Source: Pseudomonas sp. A34-9 (GTDB taxonomy: Bacteria; Pseudomonadota; Gammaproteobacteria; Pseudomonadales; Pseudomonadaceae). Taken from it: a DNA stretch of 64,000 nucleotides. The notes beneath the pieces were generated by a model, which saw nothing but the letters and a program-made list of their open reading frames with translations, did not search any database and had not been told where the DNA came from. The translations under genes and the position numbers were made by a program. Shown piece by piece: positions 18,072 to 26,966 of this stretch (positions are counted from its first letter, which is position 1; the number at the start of each line of letters is the position of its first letter). Location: the NCBI RefSeq assembly GCF_029543085.1, contig NZ_CP119967.1:2630501-2694500 (forward strand), read 5' to 3'.

Positions 18072-19694
18072 TCAGTTCTTGTCGAGATCGATATTCTTCG
18101 TCTCACGCAAACAGATCATCCCCACCACCAGGCTCACCCCAGTAATCAGCACCGGGTACCACAGCCCGTAAAAGATGTCCCCGGTGTACACCACCAGGGC
18201 AAACGACACCGTCGGCAGGAACCCGCCAAACCAGCCGTTGCCGATGTGGTACGGCAGCGACATCGAGGTGTAGCGAATGCGTGTCGGGAACAGTTCGACC
18301 ATCAGCGCTGCCAACGGGCCGTAGCACATGGCCGAGATGATGATCAGCGCCACGATCAGAGCGACGATCATCGGTTTGTTGATCTGCTGCAAGTCGGCCT
18401 GTTGCGGGTAGCCGGCCAGGGTAATCGCACCGCGCAGTGCGGCCTCGTCGAAGCCATCGAGTTTGACGTCGCCGACGCTCACTTGCACGGCGCTGCCCGC
18501 CGGAGCGGCGGCGCTGGAGTAGGGCAGGCCTTGCTTGACCAGGAAGGTTTTGACCTTGTCGCACGGGCTGTCGAATTTGGCTTTGCCCACCGGGTCGAAC
18601 TGGAAGGTGCAGGTCGCCGGATCCGCCAGTACGGTGATCGGCGCCTGACGGCTGGCCTGATCGATCGCCGGGTTGGCGTAGTGGGCGAGGGATTTGAAGA
18701 TCGGAAAGTACAGCGCCGTGGCCAGCAGCAAGCCAAGCATCAGCACCGGTTTGCGCCCGACCTTGTCCGACAGCCAGCCGAAAATGATGAAGAAGGGTGC
18801 GCCGATGACCACGCTGATGATCAGCAAGGTGTTGGCCACCGCCGGGTCCATTTTCAGGAACTGGGTGAGGAAGAACAGCACGTAGAACTGCGCCGCGTAG
18901 AAGGTCACCGCTTGCCCGGCGTTGATGCTGAACAGGGCGATCAGCACGACTTTGAGGTTTTCCCATTTGCCGAAGGATTCGCGGATCGGTGCTTTCGAGG
19001 TTTTGCCTTCCTCTTTCATTTTCAGATAGGCCGGCGACTCGTGCAGGCTCAGGCGGATCCAGGTGGAAATGCCCAGCAGGACGATCGACAGCAGGAACGG
19101 AATGCGCCAGCCCCAGACTTCAAACTGATCGCCGGTGAAGTAGCGGCAACCGAGCACCACCAGCAGCGACAGCAACAGACCGAGGGTGGCTGTGGACTGA
19201 ATCCAGCTGGTGTGGAAGCCGCGTTTGCCAATCGGTGCATGCTCGGCCACGTAGGTCGCCGCGCCGCCGTATTCACCGCCAAGCGCCAGGCCCTGAAGCA
19301 TGCGCAGCACCACCAGAATGATCGGCGCGGCGATGCCGATGCTGGCGTAGGTCGGCAGCAGACCGACGCAGAACGTCGCCACGCCCATCAGGATGATTGT
19401 TGCGAGAAAGGTGTATTTGCGCCCGATCATGTCCCCCAACCGACCGAACACCAGCGCCCCGAACGGCCGCACGATAAAGCCTGCGGCGAAGGCCATCAGG
19501 GCAAAGATGAACGCTGTGGTGTCGTTGACCCCGGCGAAAAACTGTTTGCTGATCACCGCCGCGAGGGCGCCGTAAAGGAAGAAGTCATACCACTCGAACA
19601 CCGTCCCCAGTGATGAAGCGAAAATGACTTTTTGCGTGGCATTGCTGGTCTCGGCGCTGCTCGCAGCGCCCAGCGGCTGAGCGTGTTCTGACAT
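18072..19694 (-). CDS. MFS metabolite:proton symporter (MHS/ProP-like family)
   Basis: A 540-residue 12-TM transporter. The first helix begins SSLGTVFEWYDFFLYG; the signature RPFGALVFGRLGDMIGRK follows TM2, and SDKVGRKPVL precedes TM8. A large extracytoplasmic insert of roughly 110 residues, containing CTFQF..SPCDKV, separates two C-terminal helices, as in a known subgroup. The ORF is open to 19841, but upstream sequence is REP-derived; MSEHAQPLG at 19694 is the sensible start. Substrate probably an organic acid or zwitterion, not deducible. Confidence 0.82.
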   Translation of the reverse strand: MSEHAQPLGAASSAETSNATQKVIFASSLGTVFEWYDFFLYGALAAVISKQFFAGVNDTTAFIFALMAFAAGFIVRPFGALVFGRLGDMIGRKYTFLATIILMGVATFCVGLLPTYASIGIAAPIILVVLRMLQGLALGGEYGGAATYVAEHAPIGKRGFHTSWIQSTATLGLLLSLLVVLGCRYFTGDQFEVWGWRIPFLLSIVLLGISTWIRLSLHESPAYLKMKEEGKTSKAPIRESFGKWENLKVVLIALFSINAGQAVTFYAAQFYVLFFLTQFLKMDPAVANTLLIISVVIGAPFFIIFGWLSDKVGRKPVLMLGLLLATALYFPIFKSLAHYANPAIDQASRQAPITVLADPATCTFQFDPVGKAKFDSPCDKVKTFLVKQGLPYSSAAAPAGSAVQVSVGDVKLDGFDEAALRGAITLAGYPQQADLQQINKPMIVALIVALIIISAMCYGPLAALMVELFPTRIRYTSMSLPYHIGNGWFGGFLPTVSFALVVYTGDIFYGLWYPVLITGVSLVVGMICLRETKNIDLDKN

Positions 19695-19778
19695 ATCGGT
19701 ATCCCTCACAGTGATTGTTTTTGTTGTTCCACTGGTGTTGCGTGTCCGGGTGATGCCTTGAATCAAACGCGGTTCCTT

Positions 19779-19869
19779 GTAGGAGCTGCCGCAGGCTGCG
19801 ATCTTTTGATCTTGCTTTTGATCTGGAACATCCAAAGTCAAAAGATCGCAGCCTTCGGCAGCTCCTACA
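19779..19869. repeat. REP pair, GTAGGAGCTGCCGCAGGCTG type
   Basis: Two inverted units flank a loop with CTTTTGATC repeats, between the MFS gene promoter and the 3' end of the GMC gene. The distal end overlaps the last codons of the oxidoreductase. Confidence 0.85.
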
Positions 19870-21511
19870 GAGTTTGGGCCAGCTCCAATTTCGGGGTGCT
19901 GCTCCTGGTGTTGGGGTTGAGGATCAACTGAGCAGCCTTCTCGGCAATCATCAGCGTAGGCGAACAGGTGTTGCCCGAGGTGATGCGCGGCATGATCGAC
20001 GCATCGGCAATCCGCAAACCGGGCACGCCGTGCACACGCAGCTGTGCGTCGACCACCGCATCGCCGTCATTGCCCATGCGGCAAGTGCCGACCGGATGGA
20101 AAATTGTGGTGCCGATCTTCGCCGCCGCTTCGTGCAACTGCTCTTCGCTTTGCAGACTGTCGCCTGGCAGATACTCGACCGGTTTAAACGCTTGCAGGGC
20201 AGGGGCGCTGACGATGCGCCGGGTCAGACGAATCGCATCTGCCGCTACCCGTAAATCTTCAGGATGGCTGAGGTAGTTGGGTTGAATCAGCGGCGCTTCC
20301 TGCGGATCCGCCGAACGAATCTCGATGCGTCCACGACTCTGCGGACGCAGATCGCACACCGACGCGGTAAAGGCCGGAAAGCTGTGCAACGGCTCGCCAA
20401 AGCGCTCCAGCGACAGGGGCTGCACGTGGTACTCAAGGTTCGCCGAAGTCTGCTCCGGCCCTGAGCGCGCAAACGCGCCCAACTGACTGGGCGCCATCGA
20501 CAGCGGCCCGCTGCGGTCATACAGATAACGCAGGCCCATGCCCATCTTGCCCCACACGCTGCCGGCGATCTGGTTCAGCGTGCGGGCGTTTTCCAGTTTG
20601 TAGATCAGGCGCAGTTGCAGGTGATCCTGCAGGTTGCCGCCGACGCCCGGCAACTCATGAATCACGCCGATGCCCAAACGTTCGAGCAGCGGACGCGGGC
20701 CAATCCCGGAGCGCTGCAGAATGCTCGGCGAGCCGACCGCGCCGGCGCACAGGACGATCTCCTTGCGCGCCTTGAACTGTTTGCTCTGGCCTTCATGCCG
20801 CGCGCTGACTTTTGATGCACGGCCGTCCTCGAGCAACACCCGATCCACCTCAACCCCGGTCAGCACCGTCAGATTCGCCCGGTCACGCACCGGTTTCAAA
20901 AACGCCTTCGCCGCGTTCCAGCGCACGCCGGCTTTCTGATTGACCTGGAAGTAGCCGCAGCCCTCGTTGTCGCCCCGATTGAAGTCGTCGATGCTGGCGA
21001 TGCCGCTCTGCTCGGCGGCACTGCGAAACGCATCCAGAATCGGCCACGACAGGCGCTGCTGCTCGACCCGCCATTCACCTTTGGCGCCGTGGAACTCAGC
21101 AGCACCGGCAAAGTGGTTTTCGCTTTGTTTGAACAGCGGTAGCACATCGTTCCAGGCCCAGCCCGGATTGCCCTCGGCCGCCCAGCCATCGTAGTCGTTG
21201 GCCTGGCCGCGCATGTAGATCATGCCGTTGATGGACGAACAGCCACCCAACACTTTGCCGCGCGGATAGCTCAGCGCGCGGCCGTTGAGGCCCGGTTGTT
21301 CTTCGGTCTTGAAGCACCAGTCGGTACGCGGGTTACCGATGCAGAACAGGTAACCGACAGGAATGTGAATCCACGCATAGTTGTCGCGCCCGCCGGCTTC
21401 GAGCAACAGCACGCGCTGCTGCGGATCCGCTGACAGCCGATTGGCCAGCAAGCACCCGGCAGGGCCGGCGCCGACCACGATGTAGTCGTATTCATCGAGG
21501 GAAGTCTGCAT
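19865..21511 (-). CDS. GMC-family FAD oxidoreductase (choline-dehydrogenase-like)
   Basis: A 548-residue flavoprotein with the N-terminal FAD-binding motif YDYIVVGAGPAGCLLANRL, the GMC signature GKVLGGCSSINGMIYMRG, the second GMC signature CAGAVGSPSILQRSG, and active-site histidines in FHPVGTCRMG and the SGNTCSPTLM region. It oxidises an alcohol; choline or another polar alcohol is possible but unproven. Start at 21511 is chosen because GAGGTCAGGGA sits just upstream; the longer ATG would add a lysine-rich 12-residue tail. It is divergent from a LysR gene and downstream on the same strand is an MFS symporter that may supply substrate. Confidence 0.85.
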   Translation of the reverse strand: MQTSLDEYDYIVVGAGPAGCLLANRLSADPQQRVLLLEAGGRDNYAWIHIPVGYLFCIGNPRTDWCFKTEEQPGLNGRALSYPRGKVLGGCSSINGMIYMRGQANDYDGWAAEGNPGWAWNDVLPLFKQSENHFAGAAEFHGAKGEWRVEQQRLSWPILDAFRSAAEQSGIASIDDFNRGDNEGCGYFQVNQKAGVRWNAAKAFLKPVRDRANLTVLTGVEVDRVLLEDGRASKVSARHEGQSKQFKARKEIVLCAGAVGSPSILQRSGIGPRPLLERLGIGVIHELPGVGGNLQDHLQLRLIYKLENARTLNQIAGSVWGKMGMGLRYLYDRSGPLSMAPSQLGAFARSGPEQTSANLEYHVQPLSLERFGEPLHSFPAFTASVCDLRPQSRGRIEIRSADPQEAPLIQPNYLSHPEDLRVAADAIRLTRRIVSAPALQAFKPVEYLPGDSLQSEEQLHEAAAKIGTTIFHPVGTCRMGNDGDAVVDAQLRVHGVPGLRIADASIMPRITSGNTCSPTLMIAEKAAQLILNPNTRSSTPKLELAQTL

Positions 21512-21644
21512 TCCCTGACCTCGCTTTTTGTTTTTATTGTCGGACACTCTAGTTGTTAGCTTTCGTCAAAAGAATGTTAGTTTTTGCGCAGCCGCTGTGC
21601 GTTTTTAAACAGCCTGCATAGACCATAGCCGACAAGGACAACCC

Positions 21645-22532
21645 ATGTTCGACTGGAACGACCTGCGGTTTTTTCTCGAGCTGCAACGCAGCGGCCGCCT
21701 GCTCACCGCCGCCCGCCGTCTCAACACCACCCACGCCACCGTCGCTCGCCACATCGAAGCCATCGAAAAAAGCCTCGGCACCGCGCTGTTCGTCCAGCAC
21801 GCGCAAGGCTATGAAATGACCCCGGCGGGGGAGGCGCTGCTTAAACATGCTGAGGCGATGGAAAACGTTGCGTTGCTGGCGCAGGAAGAGATCACCCAAT
21901 CCACCGCGCCGCTGGGCAAGATCCGTGTCGGCGTCACCGAAGGGCTGGGCATCAAGTTTCTTGCCAGTCGCATGATCGGGCTGTTCGAGCGTTACCCGGG
22001 GCTGGAAGTGGAACTGGTCGCGGTGCCGCGCTTTGTCAGCATCCTCAATCGTGAGGCGGAAATCAGCATTCATCTGGAGCAGCCGGCGGCGGACATGCTG
22101 GTGACGCGCAAACTCACGGATTATCGCCTCGCGTTGTACGCCAGCCAACGCTATCTCGATAAAGCCCCGCCACTGCACAGCCGCGAAGACCTTGGGCGGC
22201 ATGCATGGATCGGTTATGTGGACGATTTGCTGTTCAGCCAGGAATTGATGTTTCTCAACAGCTTCTGCCGCAGCCCTCGGGTTGTATTCCGTAGCACCAG
22301 CGTCATCGCTCAGCAGGAAGCGGCGCGGTCGGGATTGGGCATTGCGGTGCTGCCTTGCTACATGGCCGAGTCGGATCCGCAACTGGTGCCGTTGCTGACG
22401 GATGAAAGTATCGAGCGCAGTTACTGGATCAGCACGCGGCGCGAGCTGCATAAGTCGGTGCGGCTGCGGGTGGTCTGGGATTATGTGGTGGGGTTGTGTG
22501 AAGCGGAGCAGGGGTTGTTGCTTAACCTTTGA
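21645..22532 (+). CDS. LysR-type transcriptional regulator
   Basis: A 295-residue regulator with N-terminal winged helix (MFDWNDLRFFLELQRSGRLL; TTHATVARHIEAIEKSLG) and a substrate-binding-like domain. Divergent from the GMC oxidoreductase across about 130 bases, it is the likely regulator of that gene. Ribosome site AAGGACAAC precedes the ATG. Confidence 0.82.
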   Translation: MFDWNDLRFFLELQRSGRLLTAARRLNTTHATVARHIEAIEKSLGTALFVQHAQGYEMTPAGEALLKHAEAMENVALLAQEEITQSTAPLGKIRVGVTEGLGIKFLASRMIGLFERYPGLEVELVAVPRFVSILNREAEISIHLEQPAADMLVTRKLTDYRLALYASQRYLDKAPPLHSREDLGRHAWIGYVDDLLFSQELMFLNSFCRSPRVVFRSTSVIAQQEAARSGLGIAVLPCYMAESDPQLVPLLTDESIERSYWISTRRELHKSVRLRVVWDYVVGLCEAEQGLLLNL

Positions 22533-22608
22533 GATCAAAAGATCGCAGCCTTCGGCAGCTCCTACACCGATTTCTGTAGGAGCTGCCGAAGGCTGCGATC
22601 TTTTGATC
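22533..22608. repeat. REP pair, GTAGGAGCTGCCGAAGGCTG type (inverted, near-perfect)
   Basis: GATCAAAAGATCGCAGCC... and its reverse complement meet at CACCGATTTCTG, forming one very long hairpin directly after the LysR stop. It could double as a terminator. Confidence 0.9.
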
Positions 22609-22618
22609 TTGTTTGACC

Positions 22619-22660
22619 GTATATATGGATATACGTATATTCGAATTTCCGTATGTATTG
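22619..22660 (+). promoter_or_regulatory. Candidate ArsR operator/promoter
   Basis: An AT-rich segment just before arsR contains the perfect palindrome ATATACGTATAT (22629-22640) and a second CGTATAT repeat at its left side. ArsR-family operators are AT-rich imperfect dyads overlapping the promoter, so autoregulation here is likely. Confidence 0.6.
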
Positions 22661-22670
22661 AGTCCGTTCC

Positions 22671-23018
22671 ATGATCACCCCCACCGAAGTCTTCAAGAGC
22701 CTCGCCGACGAAACCCGCGTCCGCGCCATGCTGCTCATCGCCGAACAAGGTGAACTCTGCGTCTGCGAGCTGATGTGCGCACTCGGCGACAGCCAACCGA
22801 AAATCAGCCGCCATCTCGCGCAACTGCGCAGCAATGGCCTGCTGCTCGATCGGCGTCAGGGCCAATGGGTCTATTACCGTCTCAACCCGGATCTGCCGAC
22901 GTGGGTGCGCGAAATCCTGCAAGTGACGTCCAAGGCCAACGCCGATTGGCTCAAGGACAACGCCGCCCGCCTGCAAAACATGAATGGCCGCCCGGTTCGC
23001 GAAGCCGCCTGCTGCTGA
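22671..23018 (+). CDS. arsR: ArsR-type arsenite-responsive repressor
   Basis: A 115-residue winged-helix repressor. The metalloid site is C30-V-C32 in ELCVCELMCAL, and the recognition region is SQPKISRHLAQLRSNGLL. The C-terminal AACC adds two more cysteines. First gene of arsR-arsC-arsH; 13 bases separate it from arsC. It should repress its own operon until As(III) or Sb(III) binds. Confidence 0.9.
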   Translation: MITPTEVFKSLADETRVRAMLLIAEQGELCVCELMCALGDSQPKISRHLAQLRSNGLLLDRRQGQWVYYRLNPDLPTWVREILQVTSKANADWLKDNAARLQNMNGRPVREAACC

Positions 23019-23031
23019 GAGAGAAAAAACC

Positions 23032-23502
23032 ATGCGAATTCTGTTCATGTGCACGGCCAACAGCTGCCGCAGCATCCTTTCTGAAGCCATGTTCAATCAC
23101 CTGGCGCCTGCCGGATTCGAAGCGGTGAGTGCCGGCAGTTTCCCCAAAGGTCAGGTGCTGCCGCGCAGCCTGTCGACGCTGCAGCAGGCCGGCATTGCCA
23201 TTGATGGTTTGCACAGCAAAGGCAACGACGCCTTCGCAAGCAACCCGCCAGACATCGTCATCACCGTGTGCGACAAAGCCGCTGGCGAGACTTGCCCGGT
23301 GTATTTCGGCCCGGCGCTGAAATCCCACTGGGGGCTGGAAGATCCGTCCGAAGTGAAGGGCGACGAAGCCACTGTCGACGCGGCCTTTCACGCGACCCTT
23401 ATGCGCATCGGCCAACGCTGTCAGGCCTTCCTCGATCTGCCTTTCCACTCGCTCAGCCGCGATCAACTCAAGGCTGAGCTCGACCGAATCGGCACGCTTT
23501 AA
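23032..23502 (+). CDS. arsC: Arsenate reductase, low-molecular-weight phosphatase type
   Basis: A 156-residue LMW-PTPase-fold protein with the phosphate/arsenate loop C7-TANSC-R13 and further cysteines C80 and C88, which can form the redox relay with thioredoxin. Reduces As(V) to As(III). The start at 23032 is set by MRILFMCTANSCRS and a GAGAGAG ribosome site; an upstream in-frame ATG overlaps arsR. Confidence 0.88.
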   Translation: MRILFMCTANSCRSILSEAMFNHLAPAGFEAVSAGSFPKGQVLPRSLSTLQQAGIAIDGLHSKGNDAFASNPPDIVITVCDKAAGETCPVYFGPALKSHWGLEDPSEVKGDEATVDAAFHATLMRIGQRCQAFLDLPFHSLSRDQLKAELDRIGTL

Positions 23503-23511
23503 GGAGGATGT

Positions 23512-24207
23512 ATGTCCGAACTGCCCAACCTCGATCTCAATCTGTTCGATAACGCCGAACCCTCGCAACCGGACGCGCACAAACCGCGCATCCTGCTGCT
23601 CTACGGCTCGACCCGCGAACGCTCGTTCAGCCGTTTGCTGGTAGAGGAGGCCGCGCGCCTGCTCGAACACTTCGGCGCCGAAACGCGCACCTTCAACCCG
23701 TCCGGTCTGCCACTGCCCGACGACGTTCCCGTTGATCACCCCAAGGTGCAGGAACTGCGCGATCTGGTGCTGTGGTCGGAAGGGCAGGTGTGGTGCTCGC
23801 CGGAACGGCACGGCGCAATGTCTGCCGTGTTCAAGGCGCAGATCGACTGGATCCCGCTGGAACTTGGCGCGGTACGCCCGACTCAGGGCAAGACCCTGGC
23901 GGTGATGCAGGTCTGCGGCGGTTCGCAGTCGTTCAACGTGGTCAACCAGTTGCGCGTCCTGGGCCGCTGGATGCGCATGTTCACCATCCCCAATCAATCC
24001 TCGGTGCCGAAGGCCTACATGGAATTCGACGATGCCGGGCGGATGAAGCCGTCGCCGTTTTATGATCGCGTGGTGGATGTGATGGAGGAGTTGGTGAAGT
24101 TCACCGTGCTGCTGCGTGATCAACAGGCGCATCTGGTCGACCGTTACTCCGAGCGCAAGGAAAGCGCCGGGCAGTTGATGGCGCGGGTCAACCAACGCTC
24201 GATTTGA
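23512..24207 (+). CDS. arsH: ArsH organoarsenical oxidase / NADPH:FMN oxidoreductase
   Basis: A 231-residue flavodoxin-like protein with phosphate-binding segment [13 protein letters not shown] and the family block [22 protein letters not shown] (about 99-120). ArsH proteins oxidise trivalent organoarsenicals or reduce flavins with NADPH. An AAGGAGG ribosome site sits in the 9-base gap after arsC, so it is co-transcribed. No pump gene is present in this operon. Confidence 0.9.
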   Translation: MSELPNLDLNLFDNAEPSQPDAHKPRILLLYGSTRERSFSRLLVEEAARLLEHFGAETRTFNPSGLPLPDDVPVDHPKVQELRDLVLWSEGQVWCSPERHGAMSAVFKAQIDWIPLELGAVRPTQGKTLAVMQVCGGSQSFNVVNQLRVLGRWMRMFTIPNQSSVPKAYMEFDDAGRMKPSPFYDRVVDVMEELVKFTVLLRDQQAHLVDRYSERKESAGQLMARVNQRSI

Positions 24208-24235
24208 GGCCGTGCCTCGACGAGGGGCGGTGGAC

Positions 24236-25651
24236 TCAACTCTGCGACGGCTCGCGGGTGCTGCGTTGCCCGGCGGTGCGCGGTTGCCCGTCAGGAATCG
24301 ACAACGTCGCGCGCAGGCCGCCTTCAGCGCGGTTGACCAAGGTGATTCGTCCGCCCAACTGCGTGGCGATGGTGTTGACGATGGTCAGCCCCAGCCCCGC
24401 ACCCTGGGCATTGCCGCGACTGTAGAAGCGCTCGAACAACCGCGCCCGGTCCGCTTCATCGATGCCCGGTCCTTGATCGTCGACGCTCAAGTGATAGAAA
24501 CCCTCGTCCTGGCTGAGCAGCACGGTGATCACGCCGTGCTCGGGGGAGAAGTTGGCGGCATTGGTGATCAGGTTGTTCAGGGCGATGTCGATGGTGTCGG
24601 GGCTGGCCATGATGTTGAACGGCTGTGCGCTGTCTTCGAAGGCCAGCTCCAGGTGTTTGCTCAGCAACCAAGGCGTCAGTTGCACCAGGCTATTGCGCAC
24701 GGTTTCGCTGAGGTCGATGCGTTGCAGCGGCGGCGGATTGGGTTTCGGCTCCAGGCGCGCCATGGTCAGCAACTGGTTGACCAGGCGACTGGTGCGGTCG
24801 ACCCCGGCGATCAGAAACGCCAGCGATTCGCGGCGCTCCTGCTCGGTGCCGGCCTCCTGCAGGTTTTGCGCATGCACCCGCAGCACCGCCAGCGGCGTGC
24901 GCATTTCGTGGGCGGCATCGGCGATAAAACGCCGTTCACGGCCAAGCACTTCCTGGATCTGCGCGAGCATGCGATTAAGCGCCGCCTGCATCGGTTCCAG
25001 CTCACTGGGCAGCGGCGCCAGTTGCAAGGGTTCCAGCGAACCGCTGTGACGGGCGCGCAGGGTCTCGGCCATGTTCGCCAAGGGCTTGAGACCCCAGCCG
25101 ATGGCCAGCCAGACCATCGCCGCCAGCAGCAAGCTGCCGACCACGTTCGGCCACAGCGTGTGGCGGACGATGCGGTCGACCAGATCGGCGCGCACATCGT
25201 CGCGCTCACCGACCCAGATGCGCAGGTTGTTTTGCGGGTCTTCGAGGAGAAAGGCGCGCCAGTGACGACTGTTCAGATCCACCACATCGCTGAAGCCGGG
25301 CTGCGTCGGCGGCGCCTTGAAGGACGGTGCGCTGGCGGTGTGCACCAACACATCACCGGCAGGATTCCACACCTGAAAGGCAATTTTGCGTTCGTAAGGA
25401 TGACCGTCGCCACGCGGCACCGCTTCGCCCAGCGCCGAGTTGAATGCCTGGTACAGTTCGGCGTGCTGTTTGCTGGCCAGTGGCATGCGCATCACGCCTT
25501 GCAACAGACGCGCGTTCTGCGCCAGTTGCGCGTCGTAGACCTCGGCGATTTCGTGGTTGCTGTCATGCAGGTTGAAGGTGCTGAGTACCGCGAGGCCGGC
25601 CAGCAACAGGCCGATGATCAGGGTCAGCGTGCGGCGGCGGATCGAGGTCAT
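24236..25651 (-). CDS. Sensor histidine kinase of the seven-gene operon (QseC/PmrB-like)
   Basis: A 471-residue inner-membrane kinase with TM1 at about 10-28, a periplasmic domain of about 135 residues, TM2 at about 167-187, and HAMP. The phospho-acceptor is H248 in ADAAHEMRTPLAVL. The ATPase domain has an N box (ALNNLITNAANFSPE), a G1 box (DDQGPGIDEADRARLFERFYS) and a G2 box (GAGLGLTIV). It overlaps the response-regulator stop by 4 bases and is the last gene of a run starting at 30578. Signal unknown. Confidence 0.82.
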   Translation of the reverse strand: MTSIRRRTLTLIIGLLLAGLAVLSTFNLHDSNHEIAEVYDAQLAQNARLLQGVMRMPLASKQHAELYQAFNSALGEAVPRGDGHPYERKIAFQVWNPAGDVLVHTASAPSFKAPPTQPGFSDVVDLNSRHWRAFLLEDPQNNLRIWVGERDDVRADLVDRIVRHTLWPNVVGSLLLAAMVWLAIGWGLKPLANMAETLRARHSGSLEPLQLAPLPSELEPMQAALNRMLAQIQEVLGRERRFIADAAHEMRTPLAVLRVHAQNLQEAGTEQERRESLAFLIAGVDRTSRLVNQLLTMARLEPKPNPPPLQRIDLSETVRNSLVQLTPWLLSKHLELAFEDSAQPFNIMASPDTIDIALNNLITNAANFSPEHGVITVLLSQDEGFYHLSVDDQGPGIDEADRARLFERFYSRGNAQGAGLGLTIVNTIATQLGGRITLVNRAEGGLRATLSIPDGQPRTAGQRSTREPSQS

Positions 25652-26310
25652 CGACGCTCCTCCACCAGATAACCGACACCGCGAATGGTGCGGATCAGGT
25701 CGGTGGAAAATTTCTTGCGCAGATGGTGGATGTGCACCTCGAGGGTGTTGCTTTCGGCTTCTTCGTTCCAGCCGTAAAGCAGTTGCATCAGTTGATCGCG
25801 GGTCATCACCCGACCCGGCGGTGACAGCAGTTCGTGCAGCAACTGATATTCCTTGGGCGTCAGGGCCACGGGCTGGCCCTGATAGCTGACTTGCTGGGTG
25901 CCGGGGTTGAGGCTGATGCCGGCGTGTTCGATCAACGCGTGGGCGCGCCCGGCACTGCGGCGCAACAAGGCGCGCAAGCGTGCCTTGAGCTCGTCCAGAT
26001 CGAACGGTTTGATCAGGTAGTCGTCGGCCCCGGCGTCGAGCCCGGCGATGCGGTCCTCGGTGGCATCGCGAGCGGTAAGAATCAGCACCGGCAGATTCGA
26101 ACCGCTGTCACGCAGGCGGCGCAGCACTTGCAGGCCGTCCATGCGCGGCAGACCGAGATCCAGCACGGCGACATCGAAGGTTTCGCTGAGCAGCGCATGC
26201 AACGCGCTGCTGCCGTCCTTGAGCCAGTCGACGGTGTAACCCTCGCGGCCCAGCGCCTGATGAATGCCTTCACCCAGCGCCACGTCATCCTCAACCAGTA
26301 ATAAACGCAC
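25648..26310 (-). CDS. OmpR/PhoB-type response regulator (QseB/PmrA-like)
   Basis: A 220-residue regulator: receiver with E7-D8-D9, phospho-acceptor D51 (VAVLDLGLP) and K101 (YLIKPFD); winged-helix effector with SNTLEVHIHHLRKKF recognition helix and IRTIRGVGYLV. It is 11 bases downstream of the TPR gene and overlaps the kinase gene. Family members bind TTAA-containing direct repeats; the dyad at 30627-30688 has CTTAA and CTTAAG arms and is an attractive target (inference). Confidence 0.82.
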   Translation of the reverse strand: MRLLLVEDDVALGEGIHQALGREGYTVDWLKDGSSALHALLSETFDVAVLDLGLPRMDGLQVLRRLRDSGSNLPVLILTARDATEDRIAGLDAGADDYLIKPFDLDELKARLRALLRRSAGRAHALIEHAGISLNPGTQQVSYQGQPVALTPKEYQLLHELLSPPGRVMTRDQLMQLLYGWNEEAESNTLEVHIHHLRKKFSTDLIRTIRGVGYLVEERR

Positions 26311-26321
26311 GCGGACTCCTG

Positions 26322-26966
26322 TCAGTCGAGTTTCTTGTTCACGTCCACCAGCAGGGCGGCGATCTCTTTGCGGCGCCCGGCATCGGCACTTTCGCGGCCC
26401 GGGCGCGGCGCGGCTTGCTGGGCTTTGAGCAGCGCAGCTTTGGCTTCAGCGTAGCGCTTCTGACGGTAGAGGTGATCGCCCCAGAAGTACAGGCTGTCGA
26501 TGCCATCGGGGTTGAGTTGCAAGGCTTGCTTGAGCAGTTGCTCGGCCTTGTCGCTGTCGCCGAAACCGATGGGCCAGCCGGGCACACGGTCATACAGCGC
26601 GGCGAGGCTGGTGTAGGCCGAGCCTTGCAGGGCTTTGGGGTCGAGGCTCAGGGATTTCTCCAGGTCGGCCTTGGTGTCCTTGGCTTTGCCCAAGGCTCCG
26701 AGGCCGCCTTCGGCACCGGCCCAACTGCTGGTGACGATGCCTTTCCAGATCCACGCTTCGGCCACCGCCGGGCGCTGCGTGGTGAACGCGTTGGCCTCGC
26801 TGGCCAATTGCTCGAATGCGGCGGCGCGCTGTTTTTCCGCCACTTCATATTGGATGTGCGCCCAGCTCTGCTGGATGCCTTCGAGACGTTTCTGGTCGGC
26901 CGGTTCCAACGCCCAGACGCTTTGACTCAGGACGGCGAGCAACAGGCATGCGGATAGTTTTTTCAT
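26322..26966 (-). CDS. Secreted TPR-repeat protein
   Basis: A 214-residue protein with a signal peptide (1-19, MKKLSACLLLAVLSQSVWA) and TPR-like helical pairs (ADLEKSLSLDPKALQ.., AEQLLKQALQLNPDGIDSLYFWGDHLYRQKRY from about 135). It is probably periplasmic and a protein-interaction scaffold. It overlaps the SDR gene by 4 bases and precedes the response regulator by 11, so it links enzyme genes and sensor genes of one operon; it could be a sensor accessory. Confidence 0.75.
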   Translation of the reverse strand: MKKLSACLLLAVLSQSVWALEPADQKRLEGIQQSWAHIQYEVAEKQRAAAFEQLASEANAFTTQRPAVAEAWIWKGIVTSSWAGAEGGLGALGKAKDTKADLEKSLSLDPKALQGSAYTSLAALYDRVPGWPIGFGDSDKAEQLLKQALQLNPDGIDSLYFWGDHLYRQKRYAEAKAALLKAQQAAPRPGRESADAGRRKEIAALLVDVNKKLD

